Part shown: piece by piece, positions 56,888 through 64,000 of the stretch
How the letters are laid out: the number at the start of each line of letters is the position of its first letter
Position numbering within the stretch: position 1 is the first letter of the stretch
Source of the DNA: Ructibacterium sp965146665
GTDB lineage: Bacteria > Bacillota > Clostridia > Monoglobales > Monoglobaceae
Length of the DNA stretch: 64,000 nt
Reading direction: 5' to 3'
NCBI GenBank assembly: GCA_965146665.1
Contig: CBCTHE010000006.1
Location: 1-64,000 of the forward strand
Position numbers and translations under genes: made by a program
Notes under the pieces: generated by a model
What the model was told of the DNA's origin: nothing
Databases searched by the model: none
What the model saw: the letters and a program-made list of their open reading frames with translations, nothing else

Positions 56888-57800
56888 GTATATGGAGCTG
56901 ACGGTGGAAGCCGGGGAAGCGGGCAGCCGGCTGGACCGTTTTATCAGCGGAAGGCTGCCGGAATACACCCGATCCCGGATTCAGAAGCTGACAGAGGACG
57001 GCTTTGTGCTGGCGGACGGGAAGCCGGCCAAGGCCAGCCATAAAGTCAGGGCGGGAGAGACGGTGAGCCTGACTGTGCCGGAACTGCGGGATCCGGATAT
57101 TCTGCCTAAGCCCATCCCGCTGGACATCATCTATGAGGACGGGGACATGCTGGTGGTAAACAAGCCCCAGGGCATGGTGGTGCATCCGGCGGCGGGCAAT
57201 TATACGGGGACCCTGGTCAATGCTCTGCTGGCCTACTGCGGGGATTCACTTTCGGGAATCAACGGCGAGCGGCGGCCGGGGATTCTGCACAGGATTGATA
57301 AGGATACCAGCGGACTTTTGCTGGTGGCAAAGAACGACATGGCGCACCAGGGCCTTGCCGCGCAGATCAAGGCCCACAGCCTGACACGAGCCTATCTGGC
57401 GCTGGTCCACGGCGGCTTTCGGACCGATTCCGGAACGGTGGACCTGCCCATTGGCAGGCATCCTGCCGACCGGAAGAAAATGGCGGTCACCTATCACAAT
57501 GCCCGGGAGGCGGTGACCCATTACCGGGTGCTGGAGCGGTTCGGACGTTACACCCTGCTGGAATGTGTGCTGGAGACCGGGCGCACCCACCAGATTCGGG
57601 TTCATATGGCAAAGCTGGGCCATCCCATTGCCGGAGATCCGGTCTATGGGGTGAAAAAGGAGCCCTTTTCCACAAACGGCCAGCTTCTGCATGCCTATAA
57701 GGTGGGCTTTGTCCATCCGCGGACCGGGGCGTATCTTGAATTCACCAGTCCTCTTCCGGACTACTATGAAAAAATTCTGAAAAACTTAAGAAATTTGTAG
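56880..57800 (+). CDS. rluD: RluD-family 23S rRNA pseudouridine synthase
   Basis: Converts uridines to pseudouridine in 23S rRNA. The 306-residue protein has an N-terminal S4 domain (about residues 14-72: SRLDRFISGRLPEYTRSRIQ) and the RluA/RluD catalytic domain with VVNKPQGMVVHPAAGN (about 97-112), the catalytic Asp in GILHRIDKDTSGLLLVAKN (about 138-156) and LETGRTHQIRVHMAKLGHPI followed by AGDPVYG (about 237-263). The start is a GTG overlapping lspA by 8 nt, with GGGGAGG upstream; an ATG at 56892 is an alternative. The lspA-rluD-pyrR order matches Bacillus. Confidence 0.95.
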   Translation: MHEYMELTVEAGEAGSRLDRFISGRLPEYTRSRIQKLTEDGFVLADGKPAKASHKVRAGETVSLTVPELRDPDILPKPIPLDIIYEDGDMLVVNKPQGMVVHPAAGNYTGTLVNALLAYCGDSLSGINGERRPGILHRIDKDTSGLLLVAKNDMAHQGLAAQIKAHSLTRAYLALVHGGFRTDSGTVDLPIGRHPADRKKMAVTYHNAREAVTHYRVLERFGRYTLLECVLETGRTHQIRVHMAKLGHPIAGDPVYGVKKEPFSTNGQLLHAYKVGFVHPRTGAYLEFTSPLPDYYEKILKNLRNL

Positions 57801-57826
57801 ACAAAGAAAAGACGCTGTTGTATAAT
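57798..57826 (+). promoter_or_regulatory. Promoter of the pyr operon
   Basis: -35 TAGACA (57798-57803), 17-nt spacer, -10 TATAAT (57821-57826). The -35 overlaps the rluD stop codon. Confidence 0.75.
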
Positions 57827-57830
57827 AAAG

Positions 57831-57994
57831 GCACGAGCATGGAAAAGCTTGTGCTTTTTTCGTGTAAAAAAGTGCAGAAACGCCGTTCCGGGGCAGTTTG
57901 CCTGAAACAGGTGCGCGGCCGCCGGGGATACAGGTAAAAGCTGCGCTGGCCAAGAAGCGTCAGGCTTCTTTTTCTATGTAAAAAAGGAGGGGTT
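57831..57994 (+). promoter_or_regulatory. pyr operon leader with two terminator-like hairpins (attenuator)
   Basis: The first stem, GCACGAGC/GCTTGTGC (57831-57854), is followed by TTTTTT and would begin at the transcript's first bases. The second, AAGAAGC/GCTTCTT (57952-57970), is followed by TTTCT and sits just before the pyrR ribosome site. This fits PyrR-controlled transcription attenuation; I could not pick out a clear PyrR-binding loop by eye. Confidence 0.6.
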
Positions 57995-58546
57995 ATGATG
58001 GCAGAGGAAACGGTAAAACGCATTTTGACAGCAGAGGAGATTGACAAAAAGCTGACCCGGATCGCCACAGAGATCGCCGAGCGGAACATGAGCGCCAAAA
58101 TCTTGGCGCTGGTGGGAATTGTGCGCCGGGGCGTCCCGCTTGCCCACAGACTGGCGCAGCGGATCCGCCCGCTGACAGACGCGGAGCTGTTGGTGGGGAG
58201 CCTGGATATTACGCTTTACGGCGCGGACCATCAGCTGATCGACCGATTTCCCGTGCTGAACGGCACGGACATCCCCTTTTCCATCCGGGACATTCCGGTG
58301 GTCCTGGTGGATGACATTCTGTATACCGGGAAAACCATACACAGGGCCATCAATGCGCTTCTGGAGCTGGATGAGCCGTCGGAGATCCAGCTTGCCGCCT
58401 TTTTGGACCGGGGACGGCGGTGCTTCCCCATCAGTGCGGATTATGTGGGCTCCAGAGTTCCCAGCTCACGGATTGAGCGGGTTGCCCTGCACCTTGAGGA
58501 AGTGGACGGACTGGATGAAGTTGTGATTGAAAAGAGAGGTTATTGA
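57995..58546 (+). CDS. pyrR: PyrR bifunctional attenuation regulator / uracil phosphoribosyltransferase
   Basis: Binds pyr leader RNA when UMP is plentiful and causes early termination; also makes UMP from uracil and PRPP. The 183-residue protein has EIAERNMSAKILALVGIVRR followed by GVPLAHRLA (about residues 26-53), the DITLYGAD loop (about 72-79), the PRPP motif VVLVDDILYTGKTIHRAINA (about 100-119) and ADYVGSRVPSSRIERVALHL (about 147-166). AGGAGG precedes the first of two adjacent ATG codons. First gene of the pyr operon, behind the leader with two terminator-like stems. Confidence 0.96.
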   Translation: MMAEETVKRILTAEEIDKKLTRIATEIAERNMSAKILALVGIVRRGVPLAHRLAQRIRPLTDAELLVGSLDITLYGADHQLIDRFPVLNGTDIPFSIRDIPVVLVDDILYTGKTIHRAINALLELDEPSEIQLAAFLDRGRRCFPISADYVGSRVPSSRIERVALHLEEVDGLDEVVIEKRGY

Positions 58547-58550
58547 GAAC

Positions 58551-59468
58551 ATGAAGCATTTACTTGGGTTAAAAGATGTTTCCGGCCCGGAAATACAGGA
58601 GATACTGGATGAGGCCTTCCGTATGAAGCGCGAGGTTCTGCAGAGGAGCAAAAAGGACAGCTGTCTCAGCGGGAAAAGCGTTATCACCCTGTTTTATGAG
58701 AACAGCACCCGGACCCGGCTCTCCTTTGAACTGGCGTCAAAGTATCTCGGTGCCACGGCGGCGAACATTGCCGCCTCCGGCAGCAGCGTGGCCAAGGGTG
58801 AAACCCTGATTGACACGGCAAAGACCATTGACCAGATGGCGGCGGATGTCATTATCATCCGGCACAGCGCCTCCGGCGCGCCGCATCTGGTGGCTCAGTA
58901 TACCAGGGCGTCCGTGGTCAATGCCGGGGACGGTATGCACGAGCACCCCACCCAAGCCCTGCTGGACCTGATGACCATACAGGAGAAAAAAGGCGGGATC
59001 AAGGGCCTTCGGGTGGCGATTGTGGGCGATGTGAAGCACAGCCGCGTCGCGCGGAGCAATATTTACGGCCTGCACAAGCTGGGGGCGGATGTGGTGCTGG
59101 GCGGCCCTTCCACCCTGATGCCTGCGGAGATTGAGGCAATGGGCGTGCCTGTCTGCTATGATGTGGACAGGGCGGTTCAGGGCGCGGATGTTGTTATGGG
59201 TCTGCGTATTCAGCTGGAACGGCAGAAAAAGGGGCTGTTTCCCACAGTACGGGAATACCACCGGTTTTTCGGGGTGGACGAGCGCAGACTGGCGCTGGCG
59301 GCGCCGGATGCCATTGTGATGCACCCCGGCCCGGTGAACCGCGGGGTGGAGCTTTCGGCGGATGTGATTGACGGACCCCAGTCGGTGATCTGTGAACAGG
59401 TGACCAACGGCGTCTGTGTACGAATGGCAGTTTTGCATCTTTTGACCAGCGGCAGGAAGAGCCAATAG
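58551..59468 (+). CDS. pyrB: Aspartate carbamoyltransferase, catalytic chain
   Basis: Joins carbamoyl phosphate to aspartate. The 305-residue protein has the carbamoyl-phosphate loop FYENSTRTRLSFELA (about residues 45-59), KGETLIDTAKTID (about 78-90), IIRHSASGAPH (about 97-107), GDGMHEHPTQALLDLMTIQE (about 123-142) and the aspartate-binding region (VMGLRIQLERQ and VMHPGPVNRGVELS). No pyrI partner follows, so it is the unregulated Bacillus-type trimer. The ATG at 58551 lies 4 nt after the pyrR stop, with AGAGAGGT before it. Confidence 0.96.
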   Translation: MKHLLGLKDVSGPEIQEILDEAFRMKREVLQRSKKDSCLSGKSVITLFYENSTRTRLSFELASKYLGATAANIAASGSSVAKGETLIDTAKTIDQMAADVIIIRHSASGAPHLVAQYTRASVVNAGDGMHEHPTQALLDLMTIQEKKGGIKGLRVAIVGDVKHSRVARSNIYGLHKLGADVVLGGPSTLMPAEIEAMGVPVCYDVDRAVQGADVVMGLRIQLERQKKGLFPTVREYHRFFGVDERRLALAAPDAIVMHPGPVNRGVELSADVIDGPQSVICEQVTNGVCVRMAVLHLLTSGRKSQ

Positions 59469-59479
59469 GAGGAAACTAC

Positions 59480-60757
59480 ATGAGCTTATTGATAAAAGGC
59501 GGGTTGGTCATCGACCCGAGAAACCAGATTGAAGCGGTGATGGATGTGCTGGCGGAGGACGGCGTGATTCAAAGGGTTGCGCCTGACATCACCGCACCGG
59601 ATGCCCAGGTGTTTGACGCGGCCGGCAAGGTTGTCGCGCCGGGACTGGTGGATTTGCATGTCCACTTCCGGGATCCCGGACTGGAATATAAAGAGGATAT
59701 TGAATCCGGCAGCCGCGCGGCGGCAAGAGGCGGCGTGACCACAGTGGTCTGTATGCCCAATACCAAGCCAGTCATCGACAATGCCGCTCTGGTTCAGTAT
59801 GTGATGAACAAGGGCGCCCGGACCGGGCTTGTCAATGTGCTGACCACGGGCTGTATCACAAAGGGACAGCAGGGCGCGGAACTGGCGGAGATCGGCGAGC
59901 TGAAGGCGGCCGGGGCCGTGGCTGTCACAGACGACGGCCGGCCGGTGCTGTCCTCATCTTTGATGCGCAAAGCGCTGGAATATGCGAAGATGTTTGATAT
60001 TCCGGTGATGTCCCACAGCGAGGACCTGGACCTTGTGGACGGCGGCAGTATGAACGAGGGGTATATGTCCACGGCGCTGGGCCTTCGGGGGATCCCCAAG
60101 GCGGCGGAGAGCGTGGCGGTCAGCCGGGATGTGCTGACCGCGGAGCAGGTGGGCGGCCGGCTTCATGTCTGCCATGTGAGCACCCGGAACTCCATTGAGG
60201 CGATCCGGGCGGCCAAGCGGCGGGGCGCGCGGATCACCGCCGAGACCGCGCCCCATTACTTTACCCTGACGGACGAGACCTGTGCGGGCTTTAACACCAA
60301 CGCCAAGATGAACCCGCCCCTGAGGGACACGGATGACATTGCGGCGGTGATTGAGGGCCTGCAGGACGGTACGCTGGACGCCATAGCCACAGACCATGCG
60401 CCCCATCACCGGGACGAGAAAGAGGTGGAGTTTGAGCAGGCCTATAACGGCATCGTCGGACTTGAGACCTCGCTGGGACTGGGTGTGACCTATCTGGTCA
60501 GACCGGGCAGGCTGACCATGGGCCAGCTGATCGAAAAGATGAGCGCCGCGCCTGCGGAGATCATCGGCATTGACCGGGGGACCCTGGGACAGGGCCGGCC
60601 TGCGGATATTGTGGTGTTTGACCCGGAAGCGGCCTATACGGTGGATGTCAGGGAGTTTGCATCCAAGGGAAAGAACTCTCCCTATGACGGGTTTGAGCTT
60701 TTCGGACGGGTGGAGCTCACGGTGACAGGCGGAAGAATCGTGTACCGGAGGGCGTGA
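59480..60757 (+). CDS. pyrC: Dihydroorotase
   Basis: Closes carbamoyl aspartate to dihydroorotate. The 425-residue class I enzyme has the metal-binding HxH in GLVDLHVHFRDPGLEYKEDI (about residues 53-72), GGVTTVVCMPNTKPV (about 81-95), CHVSTRNSIEAI (about 230-241), TAETAPHYFTLTD (about 253-265) and the catalytic Asp in AIATDHAPHHRDEKE (about 301-315). The C-terminal part closes the composite beta-domain. AGGAGG lies 8 nt before the ATG, 11 nt after pyrB. Confidence 0.96.
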   Translation: MSLLIKGGLVIDPRNQIEAVMDVLAEDGVIQRVAPDITAPDAQVFDAAGKVVAPGLVDLHVHFRDPGLEYKEDIESGSRAAARGGVTTVVCMPNTKPVIDNAALVQYVMNKGARTGLVNVLTTGCITKGQQGAELAEIGELKAAGAVAVTDDGRPVLSSSLMRKALEYAKMFDIPVMSHSEDLDLVDGGSMNEGYMSTALGLRGIPKAAESVAVSRDVLTAEQVGGRLHVCHVSTRNSIEAIRAAKRRGARITAETAPHYFTLTDETCAGFNTNAKMNPPLRDTDDIAAVIEGLQDGTLDAIATDHAPHHRDEKEVEFEQAYNGIVGLETSLGLGVTYLVRPGRLTMGQLIEKMSAAPAEIIGIDRGTLGQGRPADIVVFDPEAAYTVDVREFASKGKNSPYDGFELFGRVELTVTGGRIVYRRA

Positions 60758-60842
60758 CAATCGGGAACCGGATTTTATATTCTGCATAGACTGAGTGATA
60801 GAGATTCCGGCTGTGCCGGAAAAGAAATAGGAGGCTGAACCA

Positions 60843-61745
60843 TTGATTGACGTATTGATCGACAAAATCAAAGAGATGAATAACCCGACTGTGGCCGGAC
60901 TGGATCCCAAGCTGGACTATGTACCGGAGGAGATGAAGACGGCGGCGTTCCGGGAACACGGGGAGACCTTTGCGGGCGCGGCCCAGGCGATTCTGTGCTT
61001 TAACAGAACCCTGATCGACGCTCTGTGCGACATTGTGCCGGCAGTCAAGCCCCAGAGCGCATACTATGAGATGTATGGAGTTGAGGGAATCAAGTGCCTG
61101 AAGGAGACCATAGACTATGCCAGAAAACAGGGGATGTATGTGATTCTGGATGCCAAGCGCGGCGATATCGGCGCCACCTCAGAGGCCTATGCCCGCGCCT
61201 ATCTGGGCGAGACCGGACTGGGGAGCCGGGAAGAGGCCGCCTTTGACGCGGACTGTCTCACAGTGAATCCGTACTTGGGGACAGACGGCGTAAAGCCCTT
61301 TGCCGACCAGTGCGCCGCCCATAAGAAAGGGATATTTGTTCTGGTCAAGACCTCGAATCAATCCTCCGGCGAGCTTCAGGATCTGAAATCCGGCGGCCGG
61401 TTTATCTATGAGCACATGGCTGACCTGGTCAAGGAATGGGGTGCGGATCTCATTGGCACCCATGGCTACAGCAGTGTGGGCGCTGTGGTGGGCGCCACCT
61501 ATCCTGAGCAGGCGGAGGCCCTCCGGGCCCAGATGCCCCATACCTATTTTCTGGTTCCGGGCTACGGCGCGCAGGGCGGAAAGGCTGCTGACGTGGCCAA
61601 GAGCTTTAACCGGGATGGCCTCGGGGCGATTGTGAACGCCTCCCGCTCAATCATGTGCGCGTATCAGAAGCACGGCGGGACGCTGGGCGGCGCGGCCCGG
61701 CAGGAGGCAATCCGCATGCGGGACGATATTATAAGCGCGCTGTAG
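60843..61745 (+). CDS. pyrF: Orotidine-5'-phosphate decarboxylase (long type)
   Basis: Decarboxylates OMP to UMP, last step of the pathway. The 300-residue protein belongs to the longer PyrF subgroup (about 230 residues is usual for the short one). Visible motifs are NNPTVAGLDPKLDYVP (about residues 13-28), VIPAVKPQSAYYEMYG-like IVPAVKPQSAYYEMYG (about 64-79), the catalytic VILDAKRGDIGATSEAYA (about 100-117) and FLVPGYGAQGGKA near residue 240. The start is a TTG, with AGGAGG 8 nt upstream. An 85-nt gap follows pyrC. Confidence 0.95.
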   Translation: MIDVLIDKIKEMNNPTVAGLDPKLDYVPEEMKTAAFREHGETFAGAAQAILCFNRTLIDALCDIVPAVKPQSAYYEMYGVEGIKCLKETIDYARKQGMYVILDAKRGDIGATSEAYARAYLGETGLGSREEAAFDADCLTVNPYLGTDGVKPFADQCAAHKKGIFVLVKTSNQSSGELQDLKSGGRFIYEHMADLVKEWGADLIGTHGYSSVGAVVGATYPEQAEALRAQMPHTYFLVPGYGAQGGKAADVAKSFNRDGLGAIVNASRSIMCAYQKHGGTLGGAARQEAIRMRDDIISAL

Positions 61746-61779
61746 GCAGGTGTCTGCGGCGTAAAGGAGGAAAGCACCA

Positions 61780-62532
61780 ATGATATGTGAACTGGTAAAG
61801 AAACAAAAGCTCACAGGGGAGGTCTATGACTTTACCGTGCTGTGTCCGGAGATGGCACAGCAGGCAAAGCCCGGACAGTTCCTGCATATCCTTTGCGGCG
61901 GCGATGCCTATCTCCGCCGCCCAATCAGCATCTGTGATGTCATTGACAACCGTTATCTGCGGTTTGTCTTCGAGGTGCGGGGCGCGGGGACAGCGGAGCT
62001 CGCAAAGCGGGAGAAAGGCGGCCGTCTGGATATTCTGGGGCCTCTGGGCAACGGTTTTGAGGTCCATCCGGAGGATGCAGATGCCATTTTGCTGATCGGC
62101 GGCGGCATCGGGATCTTTCCCCTGCTGAACCTGGCCAAAAAGCTGGAGGGCCGGGCGACGGTCCTGCTGGGCTTTCGGAACCGGGAAGCCGTGATCATGG
62201 CGGACGAATTTGCGGCGGTCAGCCGAAACGTCTTTCTGGCCACAGACGACGGAAGCTGCGGCTATCACGGCTTTGTGACAGATATTTTAAAGAACATTTT
62301 AAGCTCCAATCCGGTGAGCCGGATCTATACCTGCGGTCCAGCACCCATGATGAAGCTGACCGCACGGATCGCCGGCGAGAACAAGATCCCGGTTCAGGTT
62401 TCCATGGAAGAGCGCATGGGCTGCGGCGTGGGCGCCTGTGTGACCTGCACCATAACAGTGGCCGGAAACCGGAAACGGGTCTGCAAGGACGGGCCTGTAT
62501 TTGACGGCGCGGAGGTGGAATGGAATGGCTGA
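61780..62532 (+). CDS. pyrK: Dihydroorotate dehydrogenase B, electron-transfer subunit
   Basis: Passes electrons from PyrD to NAD. The 250-residue protein has a flavodoxin-reductase-like fold: FAD-binding GQFLHILCGGDAYLRRPISI (about residues 32-51), the nucleotide-binding region ILLIGGGIGIFPLLNLAKKL (about 104-123) and a C-terminal [2Fe-2S] cluster with Cys residues in MEERMGCGVGACVTCTITVA and RVCKDGPVF (about 209-243). An AAAGGAGG site lies before the ATG. It overlaps pyrD by 8 nt, consistent with a 1:1 heterotetramer. Confidence 0.95.
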   Translation: MICELVKKQKLTGEVYDFTVLCPEMAQQAKPGQFLHILCGGDAYLRRPISICDVIDNRYLRFVFEVRGAGTAELAKREKGGRLDILGPLGNGFEVHPEDADAILLIGGGIGIFPLLNLAKKLEGRATVLLGFRNREAVIMADEFAAVSRNVFLATDDGSCGYHGFVTDILKNILSSNPVSRIYTCGPAPMMKLTARIAGENKIPVQVSMEERMGCGVGACVTCTITVAGNRKRVCKDGPVFDGAEVEWNG

Positions 62533-63475
62533 GATGAAGGTAAATATCGCCGGCGTGGAGTGGAAGAACCCGGTTACGACCGGATCCGGAACCTTTGGCT
62601 TCGGCCGGGAATACAGCGAATATTTCAATCTTTCGGAGCTGGGGGCGGTCTGTCTCAAGGCGCTGTCCGCTGTGCCCAGAATGGGGAATCCCTCGCCGCG
62701 TATCGCGGAGACGCCAAGGGGAATTCTGAACAGCGTGGGCCTGCAGAATCCGGGAGCCGCCGCCTTTCTGGAAAACGAACTGCCGTGGCTGCGGCAGTTT
62801 GACACCAAGCTGATTGCCAACCTCTGCGGCTCCATCATGGAGGATTATGTGGAGGTGGCGGAGATGCTGGGGGACCAGGTGGATATGTTTGAACTGAACA
62901 TCTCCTGCCCCAATGTGAAGGAGGGCGGCATGGCCTTTGGCACAGACGCCCGGATGATTGAGGAGATCACCGGCAGGGTGAAGGCTGTGTCCAAGGTGCC
63001 GCTGATTGTGAAGCTCTCCCCCAACGTGACCGACATCGCGGAGATGGCCCGGGCCGCGGAGAGCGGCGGCGCGGATGCGGTTTCCCTGATTAACACCCTG
63101 TACGGCATGCGGATTGACGTGAAGACCCGGCGGCCGGTCCTGTATAACAACATGGGCGGCCTGTCCGGCCCGGCGGTGAAGCCGGTGGCGGTGCGGATGG
63201 TGTATCAGGTGCGTCAGGCGGTGAAGATCCCCATTATCGGAATGGGCGGCATCACCACAGGCGAGGACGCGGTGGAGTTCCTGCTGGCGGGCGCCAATGC
63301 CGTTGCCGTCGGAACGGCGGGCATTGTGGATCCCTATGCCTGGATTCGGGTGCGAAACGGGATCGAACAGTATCTGAACGACAACAATATTGCCGATGTC
63401 AATGACATTATTGGCGCGGTGGAAATGAATGAACCACAGAGAAAGGAATGTGATAACCATGATGACCAAAGATGA
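62525..63475 (+). CDS. pyrD: Dihydroorotate dehydrogenase B, catalytic subunit (class 1B)
   Basis: Oxidises dihydroorotate to orotate with FMN; class 1B enzymes use NAD through PyrK, which fits an anaerobe. The 316-residue protein has VTTGSGTFGFGREYSEYF (about residues 18-35), the FMN/substrate region LQNPGAAAFLENELPWL (about 73-89), the active-site Cys in FELNISCPNVKEGGMAFGTD (about 122-141), PLIVKLSPNVTDI (about 159-171) and IIGMGGITTGEDAVEFLLAG (about 237-256). The ATG at 62525 lies inside the end of pyrK with GGAGGTGG upstream. Its end overlaps pyrE by 17 nt. Confidence 0.96.
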   Translation: MAEMKVNIAGVEWKNPVTTGSGTFGFGREYSEYFNLSELGAVCLKALSAVPRMGNPSPRIAETPRGILNSVGLQNPGAAAFLENELPWLRQFDTKLIANLCGSIMEDYVEVAEMLGDQVDMFELNISCPNVKEGGMAFGTDARMIEEITGRVKAVSKVPLIVKLSPNVTDIAEMARAAESGGADAVSLINTLYGMRIDVKTRRPVLYNNMGGLSGPAVKPVAVRMVYQVRQAVKIPIIGMGGITTGEDAVEFLLAGANAVAVGTAGIVDPYAWIRVRNGIEQYLNDNNIADVNDIIGAVEMNEPQRKECDNHDDQR

Positions 63476-64000
63476 AATTATTGCGATGCTGAAAGAGGCC
63501 GGCGTTCTGCTGGAGGGACATTTTCTCCTGACCTCCGGCCGTCACAGCGACAGGTATATGCAGTGCGCCAAGATATTCCAGAACGCGAAATACAGCGTAC
63601 CCCTTTGCGCGGAGCTGGTGGAGCAGTACCGGGACGACGAGATTGAGGTCGTGATCGGCCCGGCCATCGGCGCCATTCAGATGTCCTATGAGGTTGGAAA
63701 ACAGCTGGGGGTGCGGAACATTTTCGCGGAGCGGGAAAACGGCGTCATGACCCTGCGCAGAGGATTTTCCATTGAAAAGGGACAGCGGGTTCTGATTGTC
63801 GAGGATGTGGTCACCACGGGCGGAAGCGTGAAGGAAGTCATGAAGCTGGTGGAGGAATGCGGCGGCGAGATCGTGGGAATTGGCTCCATTGTGGACCGGA
63901 CCGGAGGGAAAATCGACTTTGGCGTTCCCTATAGAAGCGCGTTTTCCATGGATATCACATCCTATGACGCGGACGAATGCCCCATCTGCAAAACCGGCGT
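63459..64000 (+). CDS. pyrE: Orotate phosphoribosyltransferase (partial, cut by window end)
   Basis: Adds PRPP-derived ribose phosphate to orotate. About 180 residues are visible with no stop before the window end. Motifs are LLTSGRHSDRYMQCAKIFQN (about residues 22-41), VIGPAIGAIQMSYEVGKQLG (about 65-84), RNIFAERENGVMTLRRGF and the PRPP-binding VLIVEDVVTTGGSVKEVMKL (about 109-128). The last visible part, DECPICKTG, is typical of the C-terminus of the Clostridia-type enzyme, so only a few dozen residues are missing. GAAAGGAATG precedes two adjacent ATG codons (63459 and 63462). Overlaps pyrD. Confidence 0.95.
   Translation, partial: MMTKDEIIAMLKEAGVLLEGHFLLTSGRHSDRYMQCAKIFQNAKYSVPLCAELVEQYRDDEIEVVIGPAIGAIQMSYEVGKQLGVRNIFAERENGVMTLRRGFSIEKGQRVLIVEDVVTTGGSVKEVMKLVEECGGEIVGIGSIVDRTGGKIDFGVPYRSAFSMDITSYDADECPICKTG

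Noticed and set aside
1..64000. tRNA or rRNA genes
   Set aside because: None was recognised by eye on either strand; a tRNAscan-SE or Infernal run would settle this.

Overview
The window looks like a chromosomal segment from a Gram-positive, spore-forming Clostridia-type bacterium (Bacillota), plausibly Oscillospiraceae. The grounds are a fairly G+C-rich sequence with strong AGGAGG ribosome sites and TTGACA/TATAAT promoters, Firmicutes gene orders (ctsR-mcsA-mcsB-clpC, sepF-ylmH-divIVA, lspA-rluD-pyrR-pyr operon), IreB, RNase M5, a SpoVB-like flippase and rubrerythrin. The exact taxon is an inference.

Layout. 1-4.75 kb: an ECF vitamin S-component (minus), then a pgk-tpiA-gpmI glycolytic operon. 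4.75-5.5 kb: decayed IS200/IS605 and other transposase relics. 5.5-12.6 kb: rnmV, rubrerythrin with a long structured leader, a SpoVB-like flippase, then purC, purF and guaA. 12.7-16.6 kb: an AT-richer restriction island (XRE regulator, C5-cytosine methylase, AlwI-like endonuclease, Vsr) with its own consensus promoter. 16.6-24.6 kb: secreted papain-like peptidase, DUF2264 protein, TipAS-type MerR regulator, AraC regulator, and an SLH-anchored GHL10 protein. 24.8-25.5 kb: a tandem pair of about 320-bp repeats, each with a covarying hairpin and a 15-codon micro-ORF. 25.8-32.4 kb: secG with a long acidic tail, two GT2 glycosyltransferases, pheS-pheT, ireB.

32.7-37.0 kb: an Lrp-aminotransferase pair, then a polar amino-acid ABC transporter whose binding protein is circularly permuted (lobe-II half before lobe-I half). 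37.2-42.4 kb: a small membrane protein, DUF1015, hom-thrB-lysC (lysC has an internal start signal). 42.4-46.6 kb: helical hypothetical protein, LemA, TPM-domain protein, and a ComEC lacking the metallo-beta-lactamase domain. 46.8-51.6 kb: the CtsR-controlled heat-shock operon. 51.8-57.8 kb: a division/cell-envelope cluster (HlyD-like, YlmE, SepF, YlmH, DivIVA, LspA, RluD). 57.8-64 kb: pyrR-pyrB-pyrC-pyrF-pyrK-pyrD-pyrE, the last gene cut by the window end.

The most unusual signals are the permuted binding protein (34.5-35.4 kb), the repeat/micro-ORF pair (24.8-25.5 kb), a dispersed GCGGCGGAATGGAG element that supplies the ribosome-binding site of several unrelated genes, and the structured rubrerythrin leader. 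Housekeeping genes are otherwise intact and ordinary.
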